Assembly: GCA_029259995.1 (NCBI GenBank)
Contig: JAJDEC010000681.1
Coordinates: 1-9,844 of the forward strand
Reading direction: 5' to 3'
Origin: Phycisphaerae bacterium
GTDB taxonomy: Bacteria; Planctomycetota; Phycisphaerae; UBA1845; UTPLA1
DNA length: 9,844 bases
Within the stretch, counting starts at the first letter, position 1. Every line of letters starts with the position of its first letter. This document shows, piece after piece, positions 1-6,407 of this stretch. A program made the translations under genes and the position numbers. The notes beneath the pieces are model-generated. The model made no database searches and was not told the DNA's origin. It was given only the letters and a program-made list of their open reading frames with translations.

Positions 1-105
1 CTCACGGCGACGTTTGCCGCGGCGACGCAGATATCGCCTTCCGCCACGCTGAGGACAGCGAGGCTCTGCTTGATGCCGCCTCGCTTCCAGTGGTATTGCG
101 AATAC
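1..105. other. Left edge, no assignable gene
   Basis: This stretch lies downstream of the minus-strand HEAT-like gene. On the minus strand one frame stays open to the window edge (reading ...WKRGGIKQSLAVLSV...), but it also runs back into the preceding gene and has no convincing start codon or ribosome site. It could be the beginning of a further minus-strand gene or simply an open frame by chance. No terminator hairpin with a T-run was seen here. Confidence 0.3.
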
Positions 106-1506
106 CTAGCCGCTTCCCAACACGAGTTCCCGAATCTCCTCATTCGCGTCGAATCGACATTCCTCAGCCAACCAAGCCGGCGCCAGGCCCTGCCCCAAGA
201 GCAATCCGACTACCTTCTTCCGGCAGTTCATGCAAGGCGAATGTTCATAGGCAAACACCAGCGATGGCTGGGCCTCGCCCACAGGATTCTCCTTGAAGAT
301 GCGAATCAGCGAATAGACAAGGTCGTGGGCATCGTGCACGTCACCGGCGACTTCGAGCATCGCCTCGATCATCACGTGATCATCCCGCTCATGGTTTCGG
401 CAAAGGAGCGACAGATCGCGGAACGACTTATCTTCTCTTGCCATGCGCCGCATCGCAAACTCACGCACCAGGGGATGCCGTGTATTGCTCAACGCGATGA
501 GCGTCGCGTTTCGCAGGAATTCGTTCTCGTGATCGGCATAGGCGAGAAACTCCGGCGTCAGGGATGGAAGTCCACGATGCCGGAATGCCCACAGATATTG
601 TCGCAAGCGCTTCTCGTCGGTCTCCGCGAATATGGCGTCTGCAATCTGCTGAAGCGCCGCGTCGCTGGCAATTTTCGCCCATGCCATCAAGGGGCCGCCC
701 CACAATACGGGATTGCCTGTCCGCATGCGCTCGATGATTTCCGTGGCCGTAATCGATCGTAGCAACCCGTCGCGCGTCTCGGCTGACTGAGGCATTGCGT
801 CTTGAGAATTGCGTCGCTGTGTCGCCCGCCACCATGCCAGGTACGCGCGAATATCACGATCGCTACTCGCCGCTTCTTCGAGAATTCGCTCGGCATCGCC
901 TTTCGACTCGAATTCCAAAGCCAGAATCCATAAGGGCGCTAACTCAAGATCGTCACTTTGATCAGCTTGAGCCAGTTGTCCCAATCGTCTGGCGACGTGA
1001 AGCAATCCGTCGCGGGCGTTGAGTTTGATGGCCTGCGTCGCCGCGATGGGGTCATCCCATCGCCAACTCCGATCGAACGCCATGTACAGTGCACGCATCG
1101 CATCACTGAATCCTCTCTTGGCGAGTACCGCCGCGATATTGCACACATGGTCTTGGTCACGTTCGTTGAGTTCCGTCAACGACTCAACCATGTTGATGAT
1201 CGCCGGCGCTGTCAGCGCCCACATTCCGGCTGCGTCGACGATCTCCGTCATCCACGGCCAGCGCTCCGGCTCACTCTGTGAATCGAGCGTCTTGTCATCG
1301 ACACACGCATCGATGACGAGTGCATCAACACCCGCCGCTCCACGCGCCCGCACATGCATCAACGCCCGCCCGAGCCCCTTCCGCAGCGCCTCGGCAAACG
1401 CAGCGCGATCGAGCGGCAGTTCGAAAGGCCCATCAACCAGCCTCGTCAAGTCCACCTTTTCCAACGCTCGCTCGCTCCCCGATCGCCGACAACCGTCTGT
1501 CACCAT
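106..1506 (-). CDS. HEAT-like helical repeat protein, function unknown
   Basis: This 466-residue protein is predicted soluble: I see no signal peptide or membrane segment. From about residue 120 onward it reads as successive short amphipathic helix pairs rich in Ala, Leu and Arg, for example around 325-350 (HENEFLRNATLIALSNTRHP), which is typical of HEAT/ARM-type solenoids. These usually serve protein-protein contacts. The C-terminal part has a distinct block with a Cys pair (PCMNC, C425 and C428) followed by WLAEEC and an acidic DANEEIREL tail. That spacing could suit a metal or disulfide, which is inference. The ATG at 1506 is the only good start, because a stop lies eight codons upstream in frame; no strong Shine-Dalgarno site precedes it. 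It is transcribed divergently from the PLD-like gene, sharing a 156-bp intergenic region. No specific function can be assigned. Confidence 0.75.
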   Translation of the reverse strand: MVTDGCRRSGSERALEKVDLTRLVDGPFELPLDRAAFAEALRKGLGRALMHVRARGAAGVDALVIDACVDDKTLDSQSEPERWPWMTEIVDAAGMWALTAPAIINMVESLTELNERDQDHVCNIAAVLAKRGFSDAMRALYMAFDRSWRWDDPIAATQAIKLNARDGLLHVARRLGQLAQADQSDDLELAPLWILALEFESKGDAERILEEAASSDRDIRAYLAWWRATQRRNSQDAMPQSAETRDGLLRSITATEIIERMRTGNPVLWGGPLMAWAKIASDAALQQIADAIFAETDEKRLRQYLWAFRHRGLPSLTPEFLAYADHENEFLRNATLIALSNTRHPLVREFAMRRMAREDKSFRDLSLLCRNHERDDHVMIEAMLEVAGDVHDAHDLVYSLIRIFKENPVGEAQPSLVFAYEHSPCMNCRKKVVGLLLGQGLAPAWLAEECRFDANEEIRELVLGSG

Positions 1507-1539
1507 CCGCGCGCCATGCTGCGCAATATGTCAGAAATA

Positions 1540-1557
1540 GTGCCAACATGCTGACAC
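1540..1557. promoter_or_regulatory. Imperfect palindrome, candidate operator
   Basis: The 18-mer GTGCCAACATGCTGACAC has dyad symmetry centred on CATG: seven of nine base pairs match, giving GTGnCAnCATGnTGnCAC. It lies in the divergent intergenic region, 33 bp upstream of the minus-strand HEAT-like start and 105 bp upstream of the PLD-like start. The size and symmetry suit a dimeric regulator, but no regulator gene is adjacent and no promoter box next to it is convincing. Function is inferred from position and symmetry only. Confidence 0.3.
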
Positions 1558-1646
1558 TCGATGAGATTTTCTTCTGGCGGCGGCCCGATCAGGCGCTTTA
1601 TTCTACCCGTCTGTCAGTCAATTCAGCAACGCAATCACGACATCTC

Positions 1647-1654
1647 GGAAGGAG
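1647..1654 (+). promoter_or_regulatory. Ribosome binding site of the PLD-like gene
   Basis: GGAAGGAG sits 8 bases before the ATG at 1663. It decides the start: the longer in-frame ATG at 1561 has no such site and would put 34 extra residues before an otherwise well-formed signal peptide. Confidence 0.75.
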
Positions 1655-1662
1655 CCGGAACC

Positions 1663-2229
1663 ATGCGAGACACGCCCCACACATTGCAGCCCCATCGATT
1701 CTTGCTGCTGTCGAGCGCCATCGCCGCAAGCCTCTGGATGGCACACGGCGCCACCAACGCTTCGGCGGGCCCCAAGGGCGACGATCGCGAATCCTCGATC
1801 GATGTCTTGTTCTCTCCTGACGGCGGCTGCGCCCGTCGCATCATTTCCGAGATCGAATCCGCGCGCAAATCCATCCACGTCCAGGCCTACATCTTCACGT
1901 CCGATCAGATCGCCAATGCCCTCATCGACGCCGCAGAGCGCGAGATTGACGTTACGCTCATCATGGACTCCTCGCAGAAGAAAAAGCGTTACTCCAAGTG
2001 GAAGAAGCTCAAACAAGGCGGCGTCAATGTCCGCTTCGACGAAGATCACGCCACGGCCAACAACAAGATCATTCTCGTCGACAATACGACGATCATCACG
2101 GGCTCTTACAACTACTCCAAGGCCGCCGAGTCGCGGAACGCCGAGAACATCGTCATCATTAAGAACAATCGCCGCCTGTTCGCCCGGTTCCGCAGAAATT
2201 TCGAATCCCATTGGGATCACTCGGACTAA
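1663..2229 (+). CDS. Exported PLD-superfamily protein with altered HKD motif
   Basis: This 188-residue protein resembles the small one-motif Nuc/endonuclease branch of the phospholipase D superfamily, whose members act as dimers on DNA or phosphodiesters. Residues 1-35 look like a Sec signal peptide (hydrophobic FLLLSSAIAASLWMA core, likely cleavage after NASA), so it should act outside the cytoplasm. The PLD domain spans about 45-185: an IHVQAYIFTS strand near 71-80, then K135, D140, G147, S148 and N150 of the HxKx4Dx6GSxxN signature, then an AAESRNAEN block and a FESHW end, as in Nuc. The catalytic histidine is absent: position 133 is Asn (codon AAC), reading NNKIILVD. A histidine occurs at 129, but at the wrong spacing. 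The nuclease may therefore be inactive or altered. The start is set by a strong Shine-Dalgarno site. It is monocistronic, with no close partner downstream. Confidence 0.85.
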   Translation: MRDTPHTLQPHRFLLLSSAIAASLWMAHGATNASAGPKGDDRESSIDVLFSPDGGCARRIISEIESARKSIHVQAYIFTSDQIANALIDAAEREIDVTLIMDSSQKKKRYSKWKKLKQGGVNVRFDEDHATANNKIILVDNTTIITGSYNYSKAAESRNAENIVIIKNNRRLFARFRRNFESHWDHSD

Positions 2230-2337
2230 GTGAGGGCACAGAAGGGATCATCCAAGATGAGCCTCGTCAAGTTTGTTGTGCCGTCATCACAGGCGCCGGA
2301 TTCGAGCGTCTGTGAGTCAACGATTCGTTCCTCTTTC

Positions 2338-2553
2338 CTAGATAGACGAAGTCGCGCCAGCGACGTCGAACAGACCTGTAGGGCCGGCCTGCGAAAGCGC
2401 CGGACAAGTGAATGTTGCAAATGCGAACTTCAGGCCGCCCGGGGTTTGGGTTTTCAGGAGGTCATTGAGTCCTGACAGAACGATCTGAGAGCGGGTTCCT
2501 GCGGGGATGGAAATGCACTGCGTGCGAATCGCATAGAATGTCCTTTCAGGACT
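2338..2553 (-). pseudogene. Possible gene remnant, unrecognised
   Basis: A minus-strand frame of 71 codons between two stops reads like ordinary protein (for example CISIPAGTRSQIVLSGLNDL, later GGLKFAFATF), ending at TAG 2338-2340. It has no ATG, GTG or TTG start in frame near its beginning, and it begins right after a TGA at 2554-2556. It could be the tail of a decayed extracellular or beta-rich protein. It could equally be a chance open frame. I do not recognise a family. Confidence 0.2.
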
Positions 2554-2575
2554 TCATTGCGGTTTTTGCATCAAA

Positions 2576-2621
2576 CCCAGGGCTGCACTTCGACCGCTTC
2601 GCGGTCTTCGCGTGCCCTGGG
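2576..2621. repeat. Two-part stem-loop
   Basis: Outer arms CCCAGGGC (2576-2583) and GCCCTGGG (2614-2621) pair perfectly over 8 bp. Inside them GACCGC-TTC-GCGGTC (2592-2606) forms a 6-bp hairpin, leaving an internal loop between the two stems. No T-run follows directly (GCTTCTTAAG), so it is not a classical terminator. It has the look of an interspersed palindromic element or a structured RNA. Confidence 0.5.
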
Positions 2622-2774
2622 CTTCTTAAGATCACACTTTCAGCGTGAATGCGCTCGGTTTCAGACGCCACGAACGACGCGGAACTGTGACCACTCGAGT
2701 CCCTGCGGCACACAATACAGACGCCATTCCCCCGAGTTGCCGATGTTCCCGTCGTCGCGTGTAATCTCCGATTC

Positions 2775-4913
2775 ATGCGCGCCGCAAACACGCAACATCT
2801 TCGGTCGCTTGCATATGAGCCCCCCGCCCGCGCGACCCGCGCCAATTGCCTCGGATTTGCAATTACGGCATCAATGCTTGCGCTGTTCGTCGCCGGCGCA
2901 TGCGAGCCCTCGCATCCAACGGCCGAGCCCTCCCCCCTGCCCTCTGCGATCAAATCACTGGCAAGCGAATCCCATCCCTTTATTCTCGCTACACAGGACC
3001 AGATCGAGACAATCCGCGTTCGCACAACACGCGAGCCCGCGAAGACATGGTTCGAACAGCTTCAACGCCGCTGTCCGACAGACGGTGACATCGCCGCGAC
3101 AACCGACGCCGGTGAACGTGTCCGCCTCGCGCGCAATGCCGCGCTCTGCTACGTCCTGACGGGCGACGAGACTTTGGCGAATCGCGCCGCCCGACTCCTC
3201 GCCGAAACGCCGCTTCTCGACAATTCCGTGACCACCAACGACGGTCATCACGCATTCGTCAGCCGCGTGCCCCGCTACTGCGAAGCCTACGACCTGCTCA
3301 AAGTCGCTTCTGAAACAGACGAATTGACATGGCAAATCAATGCCGTGGACGACGCGACGATCCGAAACCACATCGCCGACATGGCCCGCTGGCTTCGTGA
3401 CAATCGGCCCTTCTGGTACGACTTCACGCGGAACAACTGGGCCATCCGACAATATGCCGCGTTGACACTGTGCACGATGACGATTGCGGACGGCACGTCC
3501 GAGGTGACGCCCGATGAACTCAAGGCGTGGTATCGATATGCATACGATGAAACGCTGCGTTCACTCGACGTGCAGATCTGCGATGAGGGCGCGTTCGCCG
3601 AAGGCTGCAGCTACATGAATTACTCGGCCGAGAATACGCTGCCGATGTTTTTCGCACTGCGGAATCTGCTTCAGGATGACCTGTTCGCTTTGCCTCGATT
3701 TCGAACCAACTTCGAATGGCTGGCGAAGATCCGAACGCCGGCGGGGCATCTGCCCAATTTCGATGACGCGCCGCTTTCCCAGTTTCCTGTCCACTACCTG
3801 ACTTCCGCCTATGAAGACGCCGGTCGATTCGCGTGGGATTGGGAGCGTGCCGGCAGTCCGTTTTTTGATCTGTGCCGATCGATCTGCTGGCATGATGATC
3901 GAGTTGTGCCCGATCCGCCGATGTCGAATCCCTGCATCGCCCTGCCCGAGTCGGGAAACGCCGTATTGCGAAGTAGTTGGGAAAAGAACGCGGTCTACCT
4001 GCTGCTGCTCGGCGAACACGGACAAGCCCGTACGTCCGGCTTTGGTCACGAACATCCGGACAACACGAGCTTTCTCATCGAAGCATTCGGCGAACAGCTC
4101 GCCGTTGACAGCGGCTACATCGATTTTGCCAACCACACACTCGTCAACAAGCCGGAATGTCACAATCTGATTCTCGTGGACAATCAGGGGCCTGCGTTCA
4201 TTCAGATCGGAAATCAGCCGCTCCTCGTCGATCAGGATGCATTCCTGGAAGACGCCGTACTCGAAGGCCCGATCCCACGATGCAGCGTGCGAACCAGCTA
4301 CGCCGGAATGGCATTGCATCGCACTGTGTTCATGCCGGGACACGATCATTTTGTCATCGTGGACTCCCTGCATTCGCAGTCACTATCCGCCGGCGGCGTT
4401 CGTCGTACCTTCTCATGGTTGCTTCACGGAAACGCCGGCGTTGATGAATCGCAGGGCGGCACGGGCGGAATGTTCGACTTCACGCACAATTCGGCGCGAT
4501 GGACTCGTCCGTCGGGCGCGTCACTCGATGTTTGGCTTGCCAGTTCCGCCGGTTCGACAATCGTGCGCGAGCGATTTGACGTGGACGGAGAAACGTATCG
4601 ACATCAACTGACGGGGCACGGTCCGTCATCGATCTTGCGTCATCGAACGATGGAGGGAGTTGCTTCCGGAGACGACATCGTGTTTCTCGCGATCGTCGTG
4701 CCGGCCGCGGACGCCGCCTCGATTCCGGAAGTCGTGGAGACTTCCGCAAACGATTCCCTTTCCTTCTCAATTCGATTCCCATTCGACGGTCGCGTAGAAA
4801 CAGTCAGTGTGTTTCCGCAGCCGAGCGGCGAGAATCCGGCGCCCCCTGATGTTTCGATCATCGGTACCGCGGCGGATGGTACGATCCTGTACGAACTGCG
4901 CCCCGGACCATAG
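2775..4913 (+). CDS. Lipoprotein heparinase II/III-family polysaccharide lyase
   Basis: This 712-residue protein should cleave an uronic-acid-containing polysaccharide by beta-elimination; the substrate cannot be read from sequence. Residues 25-43 form a lipoprotein-type signal (hydrophobic stretch to FVAGAC, lipid-acceptor C43), placing it on a membrane facing the periplasm or outside. Residues about 65-375 are a helical toroid-like domain with the conserved RNNWAIRQ (219-226) and DEGAFAEGCSYMNY (270-283; Y280 or Y283 is the candidate catalytic tyrosine). Residues about 390-640 are the heparinase II/III beta-sandwich with SGFGHEHPDN (421-430), VDSGYID (444-450) and CHNLILVD (462-469); H425, H427 and H463 are likely catalytic or metal-site residues. 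Length fits the family. No strong Shine-Dalgarno site precedes the ATG, and the 24-residue leader before the hydrophobic part is long, so the start is slightly uncertain. No sulfatase, transporter or second lyase adjoins it. Confidence 0.88.
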   Translation: MRAANTQHLRSLAYEPPARATRANCLGFAITASMLALFVAGACEPSHPTAEPSPLPSAIKSLASESHPFILATQDQIETIRVRTTREPAKTWFEQLQRRCPTDGDIAATTDAGERVRLARNAALCYVLTGDETLANRAARLLAETPLLDNSVTTNDGHHAFVSRVPRYCEAYDLLKVASETDELTWQINAVDDATIRNHIADMARWLRDNRPFWYDFTRNNWAIRQYAALTLCTMTIADGTSEVTPDELKAWYRYAYDETLRSLDVQICDEGAFAEGCSYMNYSAENTLPMFFALRNLLQDDLFALPRFRTNFEWLAKIRTPAGHLPNFDDAPLSQFPVHYLTSAYEDAGRFAWDWERAGSPFFDLCRSICWHDDRVVPDPPMSNPCIALPESGNAVLRSSWEKNAVYLLLLGEHGQARTSGFGHEHPDNTSFLIEAFGEQLAVDSGYIDFANHTLVNKPECHNLILVDNQGPAFIQIGNQPLLVDQDAFLEDAVLEGPIPRCSVRTSYAGMALHRTVFMPGHDHFVIVDSLHSQSLSAGGVRRTFSWLLHGNAGVDESQGGTGGMFDFTHNSARWTRPSGASLDVWLASSAGSTIVRERFDVDGETYRHQLTGHGPSSILRHRTMEGVASGDDIVFLAIVVPAADAASIPEVVETSANDSLSFSIRFPFDGRVETVSVFPQPSGENPAPPDVSIIGTAADGTILYELRPGP

Positions 4914-5020
4914 GCGCTTCGTCGTTTCCTGATCCTCCAGAAGACGCCCAGACGCCTTTTCAAGTTCCGCGCTCAAAAATCGGTGGCGGCGGCATTTGTC
5001 GTGCGATACGGTCCCTGTTT

Positions 5021-6106
5021 GTGGCTAATGAGACGGGAACCAACAGAAAACTGCCATCGCCACGCGAGATGCTTCGCGCGATGGTCGATCGAGACACGTC
5101 TCACCTCGGCGTGTTGATCGGGGCGGTCCGGACACCGGGGATTTTCTGCATCCCTGACTGCCCGGCGCGCAAGCCCAAACCGGAAAACGTCGAGTTCTTT
5201 CCGGGCGTTCGCGAAGCCCTGTTCGCAGGCTATCGTGCATGCAAGCGATGCCGCCCGATGGACGCCAACGGGCGCCCGCCGGAATGGGTCAATCGGCTGT
5301 TCAAGGCCGTCGAATCCCGCGCGCCGGATCGAATGCGCGACTTTGAGCTTCGCAAGCTTTCCATCGATCCGTCTCGGGCGCGGCGCTGGTTCAAGCAGAA
5401 CTACGGCATGACGTTTCAGGCGTATCAACGGGCGCTGCGACTGGGCACTGCCTTTGCGCGCCTGCGGGAGGGAGAGAAAGTGACGACTGTCAGTTTGCAA
5501 CATGGGTACGAATCCGAAAGTGGTTTTCGCGATGCGTTCGAGAAAACGTTCGGCAAAGCGCCTGTCGCGGCGGCGAAGAAGGACTGCATCGTCGCGAAGA
5601 TGATCGAGACGCCGGTCGGTCGCCTCATCCTCGGTGCAACGAACGACGCCGTCTGCCTGCTGGAGTTTTCGGATCGCCGGGCGCTGGAAGTGCAGATCAG
5701 GACGTTGCGCTCGCGATTCGATACGGCCGTTGTTCCCGGCGAGAACAAGCAGACGCGCGCGGCCGAGCGGCAGTTGAAGGAGTACTTCACCGGCAAGCGG
5801 CAATCGTTCGATCTGCCGCTCGACTACCCGGGCACGCCGTTTCAGGTGACCGTCTGGAATGAACTCCTGAAGATTCCCTACGGCGAGACGATCGCCTATG
5901 CCACGCTCGCCAAACGAATCAAGCGCGACGGCGCGCAGCGGGCCGTCGGCACGGCCAACGGCGCCAATCGGATCGCGATCATCATTCCGTGTCATCGCGT
6001 CGTGAACGCCGGCGGAAAACTCGGCGGCTACGGCGGCGGTCTCTGGCGCAAGCAGTTGTTGCTGGATCTGGAACAAGGCGCGGATGCCGCGAAGCTGTTC
6101 AGGTAA
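5021..6106 (+). CDS. ada: Ada: methyltransferase repair protein and transcription activator
   Basis: This 361-residue protein has the complete three-part Ada architecture. The N-terminal zinc domain (about 15-82) carries C43, C47, C74 and C77 in IFCIPDCPAR and CKRC; by homology C43 takes the methyl group from phosphotriesters in DNA. An AraC-type helix-turn-helix follows (about 90-185, with RRWFKQNYGMTFQAYQRA and GYESESGFRDAFEKTFG). The C-terminal O6-methylguanine-DNA methyltransferase (about 190-352) has the active site IIPCHRVV with C324, then the GGKLGGYGGG loop. Length matches E. coli Ada (354). Ada activates its own gene once methylated, so self-regulation is expected; no clear Ada box was found in the 107 bp upstream. 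The start is GTG with no Shine-Dalgarno site; a later ATG at 5069 would trim only poorly conserved residues. FCIPDC replaces the usual FCRPSC, losing an arginine next to the acceptor cysteine. Confidence 0.95.
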   Translation: MANETGTNRKLPSPREMLRAMVDRDTSHLGVLIGAVRTPGIFCIPDCPARKPKPENVEFFPGVREALFAGYRACKRCRPMDANGRPPEWVNRLFKAVESRAPDRMRDFELRKLSIDPSRARRWFKQNYGMTFQAYQRALRLGTAFARLREGEKVTTVSLQHGYESESGFRDAFEKTFGKAPVAAAKKDCIVAKMIETPVGRLILGATNDAVCLLEFSDRRALEVQIRTLRSRFDTAVVPGENKQTRAAERQLKEYFTGKRQSFDLPLDYPGTPFQVTVWNELLKIPYGETIAYATLAKRIKRDGAQRAVGTANGANRIAIIIPCHRVVNAGGKLGGYGGGLWRKQLLLDLEQGADAAKLFR

Positions 6107-6113
6107 CGGCCGC

Positions 6114-6137
6114 GGGTGCCACTGCTCTCAAGCAGTG
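6114..6137 (+). repeat. GGGTGCCA hairpin repeat, copy 1
   Basis: GGGTGCC (6114-6120) leads directly into a hairpin: CACTGCT (6120-6126), loop CTCA, AGCAGTG (6131-6137), a perfect 7-bp stem. It begins 8 bases after the ada stop codon. No T-run follows, so intrinsic termination is doubtful, although the structure could protect the 3' end of the ada transcript. It has the same header and a similar loop to copies 2 and 3. Confidence 0.65.
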
Positions 6138-6174
6138 CCGACGCAGAGCAACTGCTCGATACCCGCAACATTGC

Positions 6175-6299
6175 GGGGTGCCATGCTCCCCCTCAAAGGG
6201 GAGCATGCAGGAAGGCAATTCGCCTCTCATTGGTCGATCCCACAACGCATCCGCGAATCGCCGCCACATGCTTGCCTTGAAGGGCAAGCATGGCACCCC
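6175..6299. repeat. REPIN-like inverted pair of GGGTGCCA hairpins (copies 2 and 3)
   Basis: Copy 2 (plus): GGGTGCC at 6176-6182, stem CATGCTCCCC (6182-6191), loop CTCAAA, stem GGGGAGCATG (6198-6207). Copy 3 (minus): stem CATGCTTGCC (6267-6276), loop, stem GGCAAGCATG (6283-6292), then GGCACCC (6292-6298). Both have 10-bp perfect stems and 6-base loops, reading CTCAAA and, on the minus strand, CTTCAA. Their outer ends, GGGGTGCCATGCT (6175-6187) and its exact complement (6287-6299), can also pair over 13 bp to make one large hairpin. The stem interiors differ but remain paired, which implies selection on structure. A further small hairpin, CCCGCA-ACAT-TGCGGG (6162-6177), abuts copy 2. Confidence 0.75.
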
Positions 6300-6407
6300 G
6301 ACGCGAGGCGCTGAGTAACGTCCGCCAATCTGACGGTGTTCAACTCAGCTTGTAAGATGCCCGATACGACCGTGGTGGATTTTGCGATTCCGAGGCTGCT
6401 TCCGATC

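Larger units (their letters stand above)
2230..2774. other. 545-bp intergenic region
   Basis: No convincing plus-strand gene is present; the 81-codon open frame at 2230-2475 is basic, cysteine-rich and resembles nothing known. The region contains a possible decayed minus-strand reading frame (2338-2553), a small hairpin GTCCT-TTC-AGGAC at 2540-2552, and a larger stem-loop at 2576-2621. The last 130 bases before the heparinase-family gene should hold its promoter, but no good -35/-10 pair could be picked out. Confidence 0.6.

Noticed and set aside
70..762. Long plus-strand open frame (230 codons) opposite the HEAT-like gene
   Set aside because: It is the antisense of a better coding frame, has no ribosome site and translates to an arginine/histidine-rich sequence without domains.
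1525..1557. Sigma-54 type promoter (TGGCAC on the minus strand)
   Set aside because: The TGGCAC box is present but the TTGC element is not at the required spacing.
1618..2220. 200-codon minus-strand open frame opposite the PLD-like gene
   Set aside because: The plus strand carries a signal peptide, strong ribosome site and PLD signature; the antisense product is Val/Asp/Gly-rich shadow sequence.
2230..2475. Plus-strand gene of 81 codons after the PLD-like gene
   Set aside because: It starts directly after the stop without a ribosome site, and its sequence is basic and unlike any family I know.
3561..4373. 270-codon minus-strand open frame across the lyase gene
   Set aside because: It lies opposite the catalytic core of the heparinase-family protein and has no recognisable motif or start signal.
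4912..4960. Terminator after the lyase gene (AGGCG ... CGCCTTTT)
   Set aside because: The arms are only 5 bp and separated by over 30 bases, so a stable hairpin is unlikely.
4973..6076. 367-codon minus-strand open frame across ada
   Set aside because: It is antisense to the unmistakable Ada protein; its length reflects high GC and codon bias, not coding.
6114..6299. CRISPR array
   Set aside because: The three repeats vary in stem, change orientation and have unequal spacers; no cas genes are present. They are palindromic elements.
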